Assembly: GCF_039526385.1 (NCBI RefSeq)
Contig: NZ_BAAAIX010000009.1
Span: 124,001-188,000, forward strand
Length of the DNA: 64,000 nucleotides
Direction of reading: 5' to 3'
Source of the DNA: Luteococcus peritonei
GTDB taxonomy: Bacteria > Actinomycetota > Actinomycetes > Propionibacteriales > Propionibacteriaceae
Shown: one piece after another, positions 32,384 through 40,889 of the stretch
Layout: each line of letters begins with the position of its first letter
How positions within the stretch are numbered: position 1 is the first letter of the stretch
Made by a program: the position numbers and the translations under genes
Notes under the pieces: generated by a model
What the model was told of the DNA's origin: nothing
Seen by the model: only the letters and a program-made list of their open reading frames with translations
Database searches by the model: none

Positions 32384-34297
32384 ATGGCCGAGCAAGATCG
32401 ACCAGAAACCCCCGGCGCCGGCCGCAAACGGCGCCCTGGCGGCTCCGCAGCCCGCCAGCACCACCAGCATCCCAGCCACCGCCAGGGTCGCGGCCTGCTG
32501 AGCTCCCAGGCAGGGCTCGCCCGCGTCACCGGCGACGGTCGCATCGTCGACACCGCCCACCCCGCCCTCGAGCCGCCGCCCGAGGCGATGGCCCACGAGC
32601 GCCCCGGTTCGCTCGACAAGGTGGTCTTCGGCGTCTCCGCGCTGGTGGCCGTCGCCTTCGTCGCCTGGGGCATCCTCGCCCCCAAGGGCCTGGCCACGGC
32701 CTCCAGCTCCGGTCTGGACTGGGTGGTCACCAATGCCGGCTGGCTCTTCGCGCTGGCCGCCACCGGTTTCGTCTTCTACATCGGCTGGCTCGCGATCAGC
32801 CCCTACGGCCGCATCCCGCTGGGCCGCGACGGCGAGGAGCCGGAGTTCAGCACGGTGAGCTGGATCGCCATGATGTTCAGCGCCGGCATGGGCATCGGCC
32901 TGATGTTCTACGGCGCCGCCGAGCCGCTGGCGCACTTCGTCACCCCGCCGCCCGGCACCGGCGAGGAGGCCAATGTCAACGCGGTCCGCACCGCGATGGC
33001 CACCACCCTGTTCCACTGGGGCCTGCACCCCTGGGCCATCTACGCCGTGGTGGGCGTCGCCATCGCCTACGGCGTCTTCCGCAAGGGGCGTCCGCTGACC
33101 ATCAGCGCCGTCTTCGAGCCCATCCTGGGCAAGCGCCAGACCTACGGCCCCGCCGGCAAGGTGATCGACATCTTCGCGATCTTCGCCACCCTGTTCGGCT
33201 CGGCCACCTCGCTGGGCCTGGGTGCCCTGCAGATCGCCCACGGAGCCGAGATCGTCGGCTGGGCGGGCAAGGCCGGCAACACCTTCCTGGTGCTGCTGAT
33301 CACCGCGCTCACCATCTGCTTCATCCTGTCCGCCGTCTCCGGCGTCGGCAAGGGCATCCAGTACCTCTCGAACATCAACATGGTGCTGGCCCTGCTGCTG
33401 GCCCTGTTCGTCTTCGTGCTGGGCCCCACCGTCTTCATCCTGAACCTGATCCCCACCACGCTGGGCACCTACCTGCAGACCCTGATGCAGATGTCGGCCC
33501 GTACCGCGGCCTCCGGCGCCGAGGGCGCCAACGACTGGCTGGCCGGCTGGACCATCTTCTACTGGGCCTGGTGGGTGAGCTGGACCCCCTTCGTGGGCAT
33601 GTTCATCGCCCGCATCTCCAAGGGCCGCACCATCCGCCAGTTCGTCTCCGGCGTGCTGCTGATCCCCACCATCGTGAGCCTGATCTGGTTCGCCATCTTC
33701 GGCGGTGCCGCGATCAACGCCGAGCAGGCGGGCGCCGCGCTGAGCAAGGTCGAGAGCGCCGAGGGCACCCTGTTCTCGCTGCTCGACACCATGCCGCTGG
33801 CCGGCATCACCTCGGTGCTGGTCATGGTGCTGGTGGGCATCTTCTTCGTCTCCGGCGCCGACGCGGCCTCCATCGTGATGGGCACCCTGAGCGAGAACGG
33901 CACCATCGAGCCCAGCCGCAAGACCGTGGTCTTCTGGGGCGTGGCCACCGGTGCCGTCGCCGCCATCATGCTGATCGCCGGCGGCGAGGACGCGCTGAGC
34001 GGCCTGCAGTCGATCACCATCGTGGCCGGGCTGCCCTTCATGGTGATCATGGTGCTGATGGCCGTGGCGCTGACCAAGGACCTGTCCAGCGACCCGCTGA
34101 TCGTGCGCGGCCGCTATGCCAAGGCCGCGGTCGAGCAGGCCATCGTCGAGGGCGTCACCGCCCACGGCGACGAGTTCCACCTGGCCGTCGAGCCGGTCGC
34201 CCCCGGTGAGGGCGTGGGCAACAAGGTGGACACCACCACCATCCCCGCCGTCACCGACGAGGTGATCGCCGAGCAGGAGGGCGCCACCCGCGCCTGA
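32384..34297 (+). CDS. BCCT family transporter, glycine betaine type
   Basis: A 637-residue secondary transporter of the betaine/choline/carnitine family with 12 helices. The glycine-rich segment SAGMGIGLMFYG at about residues 163-174 matches the GMGIG motif of Na+-coupled BetP. The signature WVSWTPFVGMFIARISKGRT (about 399-418) and AISPYGRIPLG are present. The hydrophilic N-terminus is long (~85 residues, with HQHPSHRQGR) and the C-terminal tail (~60 residues) is acidic rather than basic as in osmosensing BetP. Osmoprotectant uptake is likely. AGGAGG precedes the ATG. Confidence 0.92.
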   Translation: MAEQDRPETPGAGRKRRPGGSAARQHHQHPSHRQGRGLLSSQAGLARVTGDGRIVDTAHPALEPPPEAMAHERPGSLDKVVFGVSALVAVAFVAWGILAPKGLATASSSGLDWVVTNAGWLFALAATGFVFYIGWLAISPYGRIPLGRDGEEPEFSTVSWIAMMFSAGMGIGLMFYGAAEPLAHFVTPPPGTGEEANVNAVRTAMATTLFHWGLHPWAIYAVVGVAIAYGVFRKGRPLTISAVFEPILGKRQTYGPAGKVIDIFAIFATLFGSATSLGLGALQIAHGAEIVGWAGKAGNTFLVLLITALTICFILSAVSGVGKGIQYLSNINMVLALLLALFVFVLGPTVFILNLIPTTLGTYLQTLMQMSARTAASGAEGANDWLAGWTIFYWAWWVSWTPFVGMFIARISKGRTIRQFVSGVLLIPTIVSLIWFAIFGGAAINAEQAGAALSKVESAEGTLFSLLDTMPLAGITSVLVMVLVGIFFVSGADAASIVMGTLSENGTIEPSRKTVVFWGVATGAVAAIMLIAGGEDALSGLQSITIVAGLPFMVIMVLMAVALTKDLSSDPLIVRGRYAKAAVEQAIVEGVTAHGDEFHLAVEPVAPGEGVGNKVDTTTIPAVTDEVIAEQEGATRA

Positions 34298-34307
34298 GCC
34301 GTGCTTG

Positions 34308-34346
34308 GACGACGGCCGTCCCGCAGCCTGCGGGGCGGCCGTCGTC
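34308..34346 (+). terminator. Strong terminator of the BCCT gene
   Basis: A 17-bp stem, GACGACGGCCGTCCCGC (34308-34324) with GCGGGGCGGCCGTCGTC (34330-34346), contains one G-U pair and is followed by TGTTT. Confidence 0.85.
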
Positions 34347-34362
34347 TGTTTCCCTGCCCGCC

Positions 34363-34392
34363 CTCGCGGCGCGAACCCGCGCTGCCTAGGCT
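34363..34392 (+). promoter_or_regulatory. Probable promoter of the nitronate monooxygenase gene
   Basis: TAGGCT at 34387-34392 (-10) has CTCGCG 18 bases upstream (34363-34368). The core GCGCTGCCTAGGCTGGG is identical to that of the glpA promoter. Confidence 0.5.
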
Positions 34393-34432
34393 GGGGGCGA
34401 GGCCGGCGGCCGGCCAGAACCAGGAGTGAGCC

Positions 34433-35440
34433 ATGGACCTGCCCCAGTTGCGACGCCCGATCGTGGTGGCCCCGATGGCGGGCGGTCCCACCACCCCCGA
34501 GCTGGTGGCGGCGGGTTGCCGCGTCGGGGGAGCCGGCTTCCTGCCCGCCGGCTACCTGACCGCCGCGGTGCTGGAGCAGAAGATCACCGCCCTGCGCGAC
34601 CTGCTGGGCCCGGGCGAGGAGGCCTGGGGTGTCAACCTGTTCGTCCCGTCCCCCGCAGACCGTGCCCGCGACGAGGCGGCTGTCGAGGCCTACCGTGCCC
34701 GGCTCGGCGACGGTGCCGGGGAGCCCCGCTGGGAGGACGACGACCACTACCCCGACAAGCTGCGGCTGCTCACCGAGGTGAGCCCGGTGCCGATGGTGAG
34801 CTTCACCTTCGGCTGCCCCACCCGTGAGGTGGTGGACGCCCTGCACGCGGTGGGCAGTTCCGTGCTGGTGACGGTGACCGAGCGCCACGAGGCCACCGCC
34901 GCGGTCGCCTGCGGTGCCGATGCGCTGGTGGTGCAGGGTTTCGACGCGGGCGGGCACCGCGGAACCCACGACGCCGCGGCCGAGCCGAACTCCCGCGACG
35001 CGCTGGCCCTGCTGCCCGAGCTGTCCTACGTCGAGCTGCCCAAGATCGCCGCCGGCGGGGTGGCCACCGCGGGCGACGTGCGCCGGCTGCTGGAGGCCGG
35101 TGCGGTGGCGGTGCAGGTGGGCACCGCCCTGCTGCGCTGCCCGGAGGCCGGCACCAGTGCTGCGCACCGCGAGCTGCTGGCCCGCGCCACCGGCACCCGG
35201 ATCACCCGCGCCTTCAGCGGTCGCCCGGCCCGTGGCCTGGTCAACCGCTTCCTGACCGAGCACGACGCCGAGGCACCGTCCGTCTACCCGCAGGTGGACC
35301 AGGTCACCAAGCCGCTGCGGGCCGCGGCTGCGGCCGCCGGGGACGGCGAGGCGATCTCCGGCTGGGCGGGCACCGGCTGGGCCGCCGGCCAGGAGCTGCC
35401 GGCCGAGCAGGTGCTGACCCAGCTCTGTGAAGGACTCTGA
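34433..35440 (+). CDS. Nitronate monooxygenase (2-nitropropane dioxygenase family)
   Basis: A 335-residue FMN-dependent TIM-barrel enzyme. It starts with LRRPIVVAPMAGG, the typical first strand, and has the FMN-phosphate regions (KIAAGGVATAGDVRRLLEAG) and the active-site GFDAGGHRG with His at about residue 175. VQVGTALLRCPEAG and RAFSGRPARGLVNRF are also family hallmarks. It oxidises alkyl nitronates such as propionate 3-nitronate, a toxin, to a carbonyl and nitrite; detoxification is the likely role. It is a single-gene unit with its own promoter, convergent with fepC. Confidence 0.88.
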   Translation: MDLPQLRRPIVVAPMAGGPTTPELVAAGCRVGGAGFLPAGYLTAAVLEQKITALRDLLGPGEEAWGVNLFVPSPADRARDEAAVEAYRARLGDGAGEPRWEDDDHYPDKLRLLTEVSPVPMVSFTFGCPTREVVDALHAVGSSVLVTVTERHEATAAVACGADALVVQGFDAGGHRGTHDAAAEPNSRDALALLPELSYVELPKIAAGGVATAGDVRRLLEAGAVAVQVGTALLRCPEAGTSAAHRELLARATGTRITRAFSGRPARGLVNRFLTEHDAEAPSVYPQVDQVTKPLRAAAAAAGDGEAISGWAGTGWAAGQELPAEQVLTQLCEGL

Positions 35441-35603
35441 GGCGCCTCGGCGGCCCTTCACGAGCAGCGCCGGGGGAGCCCATGTTCCTCGCTGGATCCC
35501 TGCCGTGACAGGCGAACCCGCCGCGGCTGCTCTGTCCCGTGGTTGCTGCCAGGGGATCACGGGGGCGAGCTGAAGGGGGGACCGCGACGGGCTCGAGGCC
35601 AGC

Positions 35604-36407
35604 CTAGCGGCGTCGCCAGGCTCCGCCGGTGGGTACCACCATGGGAGTCAGCGAGACCGGATCGTCCACCACCAGGCAGTCCAGGCCCCAGACCTCGCGT
35701 ACCAGGTCGGCGGTCAGCACCTGCTGCGGTGCGCCGGTGGCCACCACCTCGCCACGGCGCATCACCACCATGTGGTCGGCATAGCGGGCCGCCTGGTTCA
35801 GGTCGTGCAGCACCGCCGCCACCGTCACGCCCTGGTCCTGGTTCAGTCGGGCGAAGACGTCGAGCAGCTCGATCTGGTGGCTGATGTCCAGGTAGGTGGT
35901 GGGCTCGTCGAGCAGCAGGATCGGCGTCTGCTGGGCGATCGCCATGGCGGCCCAGACCCGCTGCCGCTGGCCGCCGGACAGCTCGCCCACCTCGCGCTCG
36001 GCCAGCTCGGCCACGTCCGTGGCGCGCATCGCCCAGTCCACCGCCTGCTCGTCGGCCTCGGTCCACTGCCGCACCAGCTTCTGGTACGGGAAACGGCCAC
36101 GGGCCACCAGGTCGGCCACCCGGATGCCGTCGGGCGCCACCGAGCTCTGCGGCAGCAGCCCCACCTGGCGAGCGGCCTGCTTGGGCCGGTAGCCGGACAA
36201 GGGCTGGTCGTCGAGCAGCACCTGGCCCGAGCGCGGCGTCAGCAGCCGGGCCAGCGAGCGCAGCAGCGTCGACTTGCCGCAGGCATTCGGCCCGACGATG
36301 GCGGTGAAGCTGCCGTCGGGGATGGTGACGCTGAGCGCCTCGCTGACCACGCGCTGGTCGTAGGCCAGCGTGACCTCGTGGGCGCGCAGCCGGGACGTGG
36401 GGTTCAT
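35604..36407 (-). CDS. fepC: Ferric-siderophore ABC transporter ATPase
   Basis: A 267-residue ATPase of the FepC/FhuC type. Walker A GPNACGKST is at about residues 39-47, the Q-loop LLPQSS near 86, the ABC signature ELSGGQRQRVW near 143, Walker B ILLLDEPTTYLD near 163, and the H-loop His in LHDLNQ near 200. The start at 36407 has GGAGGAAG in front; an upstream ATG at 36425 overlaps the fepG stop (ATGA) and would add six residues. It is the last gene of fepD-fepG-fepC on the minus strand. Confidence 0.9.
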   Translation of the reverse strand: MNPTSRLRAHEVTLAYDQRVVSEALSVTIPDGSFTAIVGPNACGKSTLLRSLARLLTPRSGQVLLDDQPLSGYRPKQAARQVGLLPQSSVAPDGIRVADLVARGRFPYQKLVRQWTEADEQAVDWAMRATDVAELAEREVGELSGGQRQRVWAAMAIAQQTPILLLDEPTTYLDISHQIELLDVFARLNQDQGVTVAAVLHDLNQAARYADHMVVMRRGEVVATGAPQQVLTADLVREVWGLDCLVVDDPVSLTPMVVPTGGAWRRR

Positions 36408-36421
36408 GCTTCCTCCAGTGG

Positions 36422-37483
36422 TCATGAGCGCCTCACCTGGGCGACGAGCAGGGCGAGCAGGTAGGCGCCGCCGCCCACCACGGTGACGATGCCCACCGGG
36501 ACGTCGGATCCCAGCAGGTGCTGCGCGGCCACGTCGCTGGCCAGCAGCAGGAGGGCGCCGCACAGCGCGGAGCCCACCAGGGGCACGCCCGCCCCGCCCA
36601 GCAGGCGGTGGGCGATCTGCGGTGCGGCCAGGGCGACGAAGGCGATCGGTCCGGCCGCGGCCGTGGCCACCGCCACCAGGGCCACCGCCACCACCATCAG
36701 GGCGATCCGGGTGCGCTCCACCGGCACCCCGTGGGCGCTGGCGGCATCGTCGCCCAGCTCGAGCTGGCGCAGCGGGGCGGCCAGCAGGGCCACGGCCGGG
36801 GTGAGCAGCAGCAGGCAGCCGATGGCTGGCAGCAGTTCAGGCCAGCCCACCAGCGAGAGGGTGCCGGCGCCCCAGATGGAGGCGGCCATCGCCACCTCCG
36901 CCTGCACCCGCATCAGCAGGAAGAGGTTGAGCGCGTGCAGCATGGCCGTCACGCCGATGCCCACCACCACCAGCCGGTAGCCCTGCACCCCGCCCTGGCG
37001 CAGGCTGAACAGGTAGACCACCGCGGCCGTGGCCAGGCCTCCCAGCAGGGCGCCGGCCTGCGTCGAGGCGAAGGAGCCGCCCAGCACCGTGGTGGCCAGC
37101 AGGACGCCGGAATAGGCGCCGGTGGAGAAACCGATCACGTCGGGCGAGCCGAGCGGGTTGCGGGTGAGCGACTGGAAGACGGCGCCGGAGACGGCCAGCG
37201 CGCCCCCCAGCAGCAGGGCCGCCAGCACCCGGGGGGCGCGCCACTCCCGCACCACGGTGCTGGCGAAGCCGTCCTCGCGCACCAGCGCGGAGAGCACCTG
37301 GCCGGGGCTGAGCGGGTAGTCGCCCAGGCCCATCGCCCAGACGGCCAGCAGGGCGGTGAGCGCCAGCAGCAGCAGGCCGCGTAGCAGTCCGTCGCGACGC
37401 ACCGGTGTGCCCACCACGGGCATCCGCAGCATGCCGGGACGGGTGGTGGATGGGGCAGGGGTGCGCGGGTTCGCGGTGCTCAC
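36422..37483 (-). CDS. fepG: Ferric-siderophore ABC transporter permease (FepG-like)
   Basis: A 353-residue FecCD-family permease. A ~30-residue polar start is followed by about ten helices. RAPRVLAALLLGGALAVSGA and QSLTRNPLGSPDVIG (about residues 83-117) are the conserved coupling and pore segments of the family, and AAGPIAFVALAAPQIAHRL near the end is the conserved GPIxFVGLxxPHxxR loop. The start overlaps the fepD stop (ATGA). It forms a heterodimer with FepD. Confidence 0.9.
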   Translation of the reverse strand: MSTANPRTPAPSTTRPGMLRMPVVGTPVRRDGLLRGLLLLALTALLAVWAMGLGDYPLSPGQVLSALVREDGFASTVVREWRAPRVLAALLLGGALAVSGAVFQSLTRNPLGSPDVIGFSTGAYSGVLLATTVLGGSFASTQAGALLGGLATAAVVYLFSLRQGGVQGYRLVVVGIGVTAMLHALNLFLLMRVQAEVAMAASIWGAGTLSLVGWPELLPAIGCLLLLTPAVALLAAPLRQLELGDDAASAHGVPVERTRIALMVVAVALVAVATAAAGPIAFVALAAPQIAHRLLGGAGVPLVGSALCGALLLLASDVAAQHLLGSDVPVGIVTVVGGGAYLLALLVAQVRRS

Positions 37484-38556
37484 AGCTCGGCCATCCTGCC
37501 GCGGGCCAGCCAGATCAGCACGGGGGCGCCGAGGAAGGCGGTGACGATGCCGGCGGGCAGCTCGCCCGGGGGCATCACGATGCGGCCCAGCACGTCGGCG
37601 AGCAGCAGCAGGGCGGGGCCCAGCAGCAGGCTGTAGGCCAGGATCCAGCGTTGGTCGGGGCCACAGATCCGTCGGGCGGCGTGCGGCACCATCAGCCCGA
37701 CGAAGGCGATCGGGCCGGCAAGGGCGGTGGCGGTGCCCGCCAGCAGGGTGACCGCCAGGATCGCCAGACCACGCACCAGCGCCACGTTGGCGCCCAGGGC
37801 GGTGGCCAGGTCGTCGCCCAGCGCGACCGCATTCAGCGAACCCGAGATGCCCAGCGCCAGGACCAGTCCGACCACCAGGAAGGGCAGGGCGACGGGGATG
37901 TGGGCCCAGCCGCGGTCGGCCAGCGAGCCGGCCCGCCAGGTCTGCATCACGGTGAAGCGCTGCGGGTCGGCCATCACCATGGCCGAGGTGATGCCGGTGA
38001 GCACCGCACCCAGGGCGGTGCCGGCCAGCACCAGTTGCACCGGGCTGCCGCCGTTGCGTCCGAGCGATCCGACCGCGTGCACCCCGACGGTGGCCAGCGC
38101 GGCGCCCACGAAGGCGGCCAGCAGCAGGCCCAGCGAGGAGTCCAGGCCGGACAGCCCGGCGGCCATGGCCACCGCGAAGGCGGAGCCGGAGGTGGTGCCG
38201 AGGATGCCGGGATCGGCCAGCGGGTTGCGGGTGACCGCCTGCACCAGGGCACCGGAGGCGGCCAGCGCGGCACCGGCCAGTAGGCCCAGGGCGGTGCGGG
38301 CCAGCCGCAGGTCCACCACCAGGCGGACCTCCTGGGGCACCGGCCGGCCTCGCACCGCGTCGAGAATGTCACCCACTGGGACGGTTCGCGCGCCCACCGC
38401 GATGGCCAGCAGAATGGCCGCTGCCACCAGCAGCAGCGCGGCAACGAGGCCGAACAGTCGTCTGGTGGTGGCCCGGCGTCCCCCGTCGGCAGGCCGGCCC
38501 GGTGGCTCCTGGCGCGGGGGACGTCCGGTATCGGCTCCCGCCGCGGTCGTGGTCAC
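37480..38556 (-). CDS. fepD: Ferric-siderophore ABC transporter permease (FepD-like)
   Basis: A 358-residue FecCD-family permease with an N-terminal polar region, about ten helices, and the conserved VQAVTRNPLADPGILG and GPIAFVGLMVPHAARRICG. The ATG at 38556 lies 10 bases from the iron box that it shares with the divergent binding-protein gene, so the transcript leader must be very short. It is the first gene of fepDGC. Confidence 0.9.
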   Translation of the reverse strand: MTTTAAGADTGRPPRQEPPGRPADGGRRATTRRLFGLVAALLLVAAAILLAIAVGARTVPVGDILDAVRGRPVPQEVRLVVDLRLARTALGLLAGAALAASGALVQAVTRNPLADPGILGTTSGSAFAVAMAAGLSGLDSSLGLLLAAFVGAALATVGVHAVGSLGRNGGSPVQLVLAGTALGAVLTGITSAMVMADPQRFTVMQTWRAGSLADRGWAHIPVALPFLVVGLVLALGISGSLNAVALGDDLATALGANVALVRGLAILAVTLLAGTATALAGPIAFVGLMVPHAARRICGPDQRWILAYSLLLGPALLLLADVLGRIVMPPGELPAGIVTAFLGAPVLIWLARGRMAEL

Positions 38557-38565
38557 CCAATTACT

Positions 38566-38584
38566 ATAGGTTAGCCTTACCTAA
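38566..38584. promoter_or_regulatory. IdeR/DtxR-type iron box
   Basis: ATAGGTTAGCCTTACCTAA differs at only three of 19 positions from the consensus TTAGGTTAGGCTAACCTAA. It sits in the 77-base gap between the divergent fepDGC operon and the siderophore-binding protein gene, so one iron-loaded repressor site could shut off both. Confidence 0.85.
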
Positions 38585-38633
38585 TTGATCACCGCGGGGT
38601 CTCCAGATGGTCCCCGCCCGCCGAGAGGACCCG

Positions 38634-39629
38634 ATGAACCGCCGTCAGCTGCTGACCACCCTTGCCCTGTCCGCCACCCTCGCCACCGTGGGCTGCTCCT
38701 CCTCCCCCGAGGCCGGCAGCGCCGCCAGCGGCTCGGCCTCGGGTGCTGCCGAGAGCGGCTTCCCGGTCACCGTCGCCACCAAGTTCGGCGACGTGACCAT
38801 AGAGAAGAAGCCCACCCGCGTGGTGGCCCTGGGCTGGGGCGATGCCGAGGACGCGCTGCAGCTGGGCGTGCAGCCCGTCGGCGCCTCCGACTGGCTCGGT
38901 TTCGGCGGCGAGGGCGTCGGCCCCTGGCTGAAGGGGAAGTACACCACCGCCCCCACCATCATCGAGACCATGGAGCCCAGCTACGAGAAGATCGCCGCGC
39001 TCAAGCCCGACCTGATCCTCGACGTGAAGAGCTCCGGCGACCAGGCCCGCCACGACAAGCTGAAGCAGATCGCCCCCGTGGTCGGCGTCCCGAAGGGTGG
39101 CGACTCCTACCTCACCACCTCCGACCAGCAGCTCGAGATGATCGCCGCCGCCCTGGGTGAGAAGGCCAAGGGCGAGCAGCTCAAGGCCGAGGTCGACGCC
39201 AAGGTGGCGAAGGTCACCGCCGCCAACCCGGGCTGGAAGGGCAAGACGGCCAGCGCCGTCTCCCGCACCAGCGAGGGCTGGGGCGCCTATGTGAAGGGCG
39301 GCGACCGGATCGACTTCCTGGAGAAGCTGGGCTTCGTGCAGAACCCGAAGATCGCCGCGCTGCCCGTCTCGGAGACCGGTTTCTCGGTGAAGATCTCCGC
39401 GGAGAAGCTCGACGTGATCGACTCCGACCTGATCATCGGCTTCCCGATCTTCGTCAAGCCGGAGCAGATGAGCAATGACGCCGCCTTCAAGGCCGTGCCC
39501 GCCGTCAAGGACGGCCGGGCCCTGGTGCTCGACGGCGACCTGGCCCAGGCCTTCTCGCTGGGCTCCCCGGCGGCGCGCAGCCATGCCATCGACCAGCTGG
39601 TGCCCAGGATCGAGGCCGCGCTGAAGTGA
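38634..39629 (+). CDS. fepB: Iron-siderophore substrate-binding lipoprotein
   Basis: A 331-residue periplasmic-binding-type lipoprotein. The lipobox TVGC (Cys21) follows MNRRQLLTTLALSATLA, and a Ser/Ala-rich linker reaches residue ~42. The class III binding-protein fold follows, with VTIEKKPTRVVALGWGDAED and YEKIAALKPDLILD, typical of FepB/FatB-like proteins. The ATG at 38634 has GAGAGGA 6 bases upstream. It is transcribed divergently from the permease/ATPase genes across the shared iron box. The siderophore is not known. Confidence 0.88.
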   Translation: MNRRQLLTTLALSATLATVGCSSSPEAGSAASGSASGAAESGFPVTVATKFGDVTIEKKPTRVVALGWGDAEDALQLGVQPVGASDWLGFGGEGVGPWLKGKYTTAPTIIETMEPSYEKIAALKPDLILDVKSSGDQARHDKLKQIAPVVGVPKGGDSYLTTSDQQLEMIAAALGEKAKGEQLKAEVDAKVAKVTAANPGWKGKTASAVSRTSEGWGAYVKGGDRIDFLEKLGFVQNPKIAALPVSETGFSVKISAEKLDVIDSDLIIGFPIFVKPEQMSNDAAFKAVPAVKDGRALVLDGDLAQAFSLGSPAARSHAIDQLVPRIEAALK

Positions 39630-39696
39630 TGCCACGCGGGGCTGTTGTGCACTGACGTGCGGCCCCCGCGGTGTCTCCTTGCTGTTCATCGACCAG

Positions 39697-39759
39697 GATC
39701 CGCCACGATCCGGTTCCGATGGCCCCGAACCGGGCCCGGAGGCCGGATCGTGGCGGATC
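39697..39759. terminator. Long inverted repeat between convergent genes
   Basis: GATCCGCCACGATCCGG (39697-39713) and CCGGATCGTGGCGGATC (39743-39759) are perfect 17-bp reverse complements around a 29-base spacer. It lies between the ends of fepB and the PAP2 gene and probably terminates both, though the arm is unusually long and the loop large, so a repeat-element origin is possible. Confidence 0.55.
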
Positions 39760-39863
39760 TGGTTGAGGTGGCCGAGGCCGACGGCTGCTCAGGGCCGGGG
39801 CTGCCGGTTGGTCGACGCCCGGTACGGGCTGGTGGGCGCCGGGACGGCTGGTTCGGCCGTGGC

Positions 39864-40766
39864 TCAGGCGGGCTGGTCGAAGCTGCGACGGTCCACGTCG
39901 TGCAGTTGCACCAGGCGCAGCAGGACGCCCATCCCGGCGAAGGCCACCCCGGCGATGCCGGCGGCGCCGCCCAGCATGGCCACCAGGTACTGCTGGCGGG
40001 TGGCGGTGAAGGGATCGGAGACCGGCCAGCTCTGCCACAGGCAGGCCGCGGCCACCGCCAGGCCGACCGTGCCGGCGGCCACCATCAGGCCGGGCACGGT
40101 GCGCCGGGCCAGCGAGGTGGAGGGCGCCTGCTCGCCGCTGCGGCGACGCACCAGCCAGTGGCGCAGGCCGTTGACGCAGAGCGCCATGATCGCCCAGCAC
40201 AGGCAGACCAGGTAGCCGCCCACCACGTCGGAGGGCCGGTGCCAGTGGGCCACGAAGGTGCCGTAGCCGAAGGCCAGCATCACACCGGCGCCCACCACCG
40301 CCACCACGGAACGCAGCGCGCGGGGCGCCACCAGCAGGGCCGCCACCATGGCCGAGGCGGCCGCGGTGGTGTGGCCGCTGGGATAGGAGTTGTGCATCAG
40401 CGGACCCTCCACCAGGTTGAGCCGGTAGAGCACGTGGTACTTCAGCACCCGGGTGGACAGGTTGGCGCCGGCCACCACGACGGCGGCCTCCAGGCCCAGC
40501 AGGAAGCGTCGTCGCAGCAGCGCGGTGAGCGCCACCAGCACCATGGTCAGGGCCACGCCCTGCACCGAGACCACCTCGAGCATGGTCTCGAAGTGGTCAC
40601 TGACCCGCCAGGAGCCGATGTTGCCGCCCTGGTAGGACAGCGTGTCCAGGATCTGCCCGCGATGGGTGTGGACGAAGAACCACCAGACGCCGATCACGGC
40701 CGCACCGCAGGCTGCGCTGAGTAGCAACGGGCGGACCCAGCGCCAGGCCGACCACGAAGAAGACAT
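39864..40766 (-). CDS. PAP2 superfamily membrane phosphatase
   Basis: A 300-residue integral membrane protein with six or more helices. The PAP2 motifs are present: the first is partial (LSTRVLKYHVLYRL near residue 103), the second SYPSGHTT (127-134) is complete with the catalytic-site His, and the third HWHRPSDVVGG (near 174) carries the nucleophilic His. It dephosphorylates lipid phosphates such as phosphatidic acid or undecaprenyl-PP; which one is unknown. AAGACT 7 bases before the ATG suggests a leaderless transcript. It is divergent from the HtrA gene. Confidence 0.87.
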   Translation of the reverse strand: MSSSWSAWRWVRPLLLSAACGAAVIGVWWFFVHTHRGQILDTLSYQGGNIGSWRVSDHFETMLEVVSVQGVALTMVLVALTALLRRRFLLGLEAAVVVAGANLSTRVLKYHVLYRLNLVEGPLMHNSYPSGHTTAAASAMVAALLVAPRALRSVVAVVGAGVMLAFGYGTFVAHWHRPSDVVGGYLVCLCWAIMALCVNGLRHWLVRRRSGEQAPSTSLARRTVPGLMVAAGTVGLAVAAACLWQSWPVSDPFTATRQQYLVAMLGGAAGIAGVAFAGMGVLLRLVQLHDVDRRSFDQPA

Positions 40767-40889
40767 GGGAGCCAGTCTTGCAAGCCACGGGAGCAGGGTC
40801 TCGTCGAGCGCGGCGGCAGCTCAGCGATTCACAGGCTCCTCACAGTCCGTGCATTGGGTTTTTCTGGTTTCGCCACGTTGACTGGATCC

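Noticed and set aside
32354..35560. 1068-residue minus-strand ORF
   Set aside because: It runs antisense to two well-supported genes (BCCT and nitronate monooxygenase) and across their terminator and promoter.
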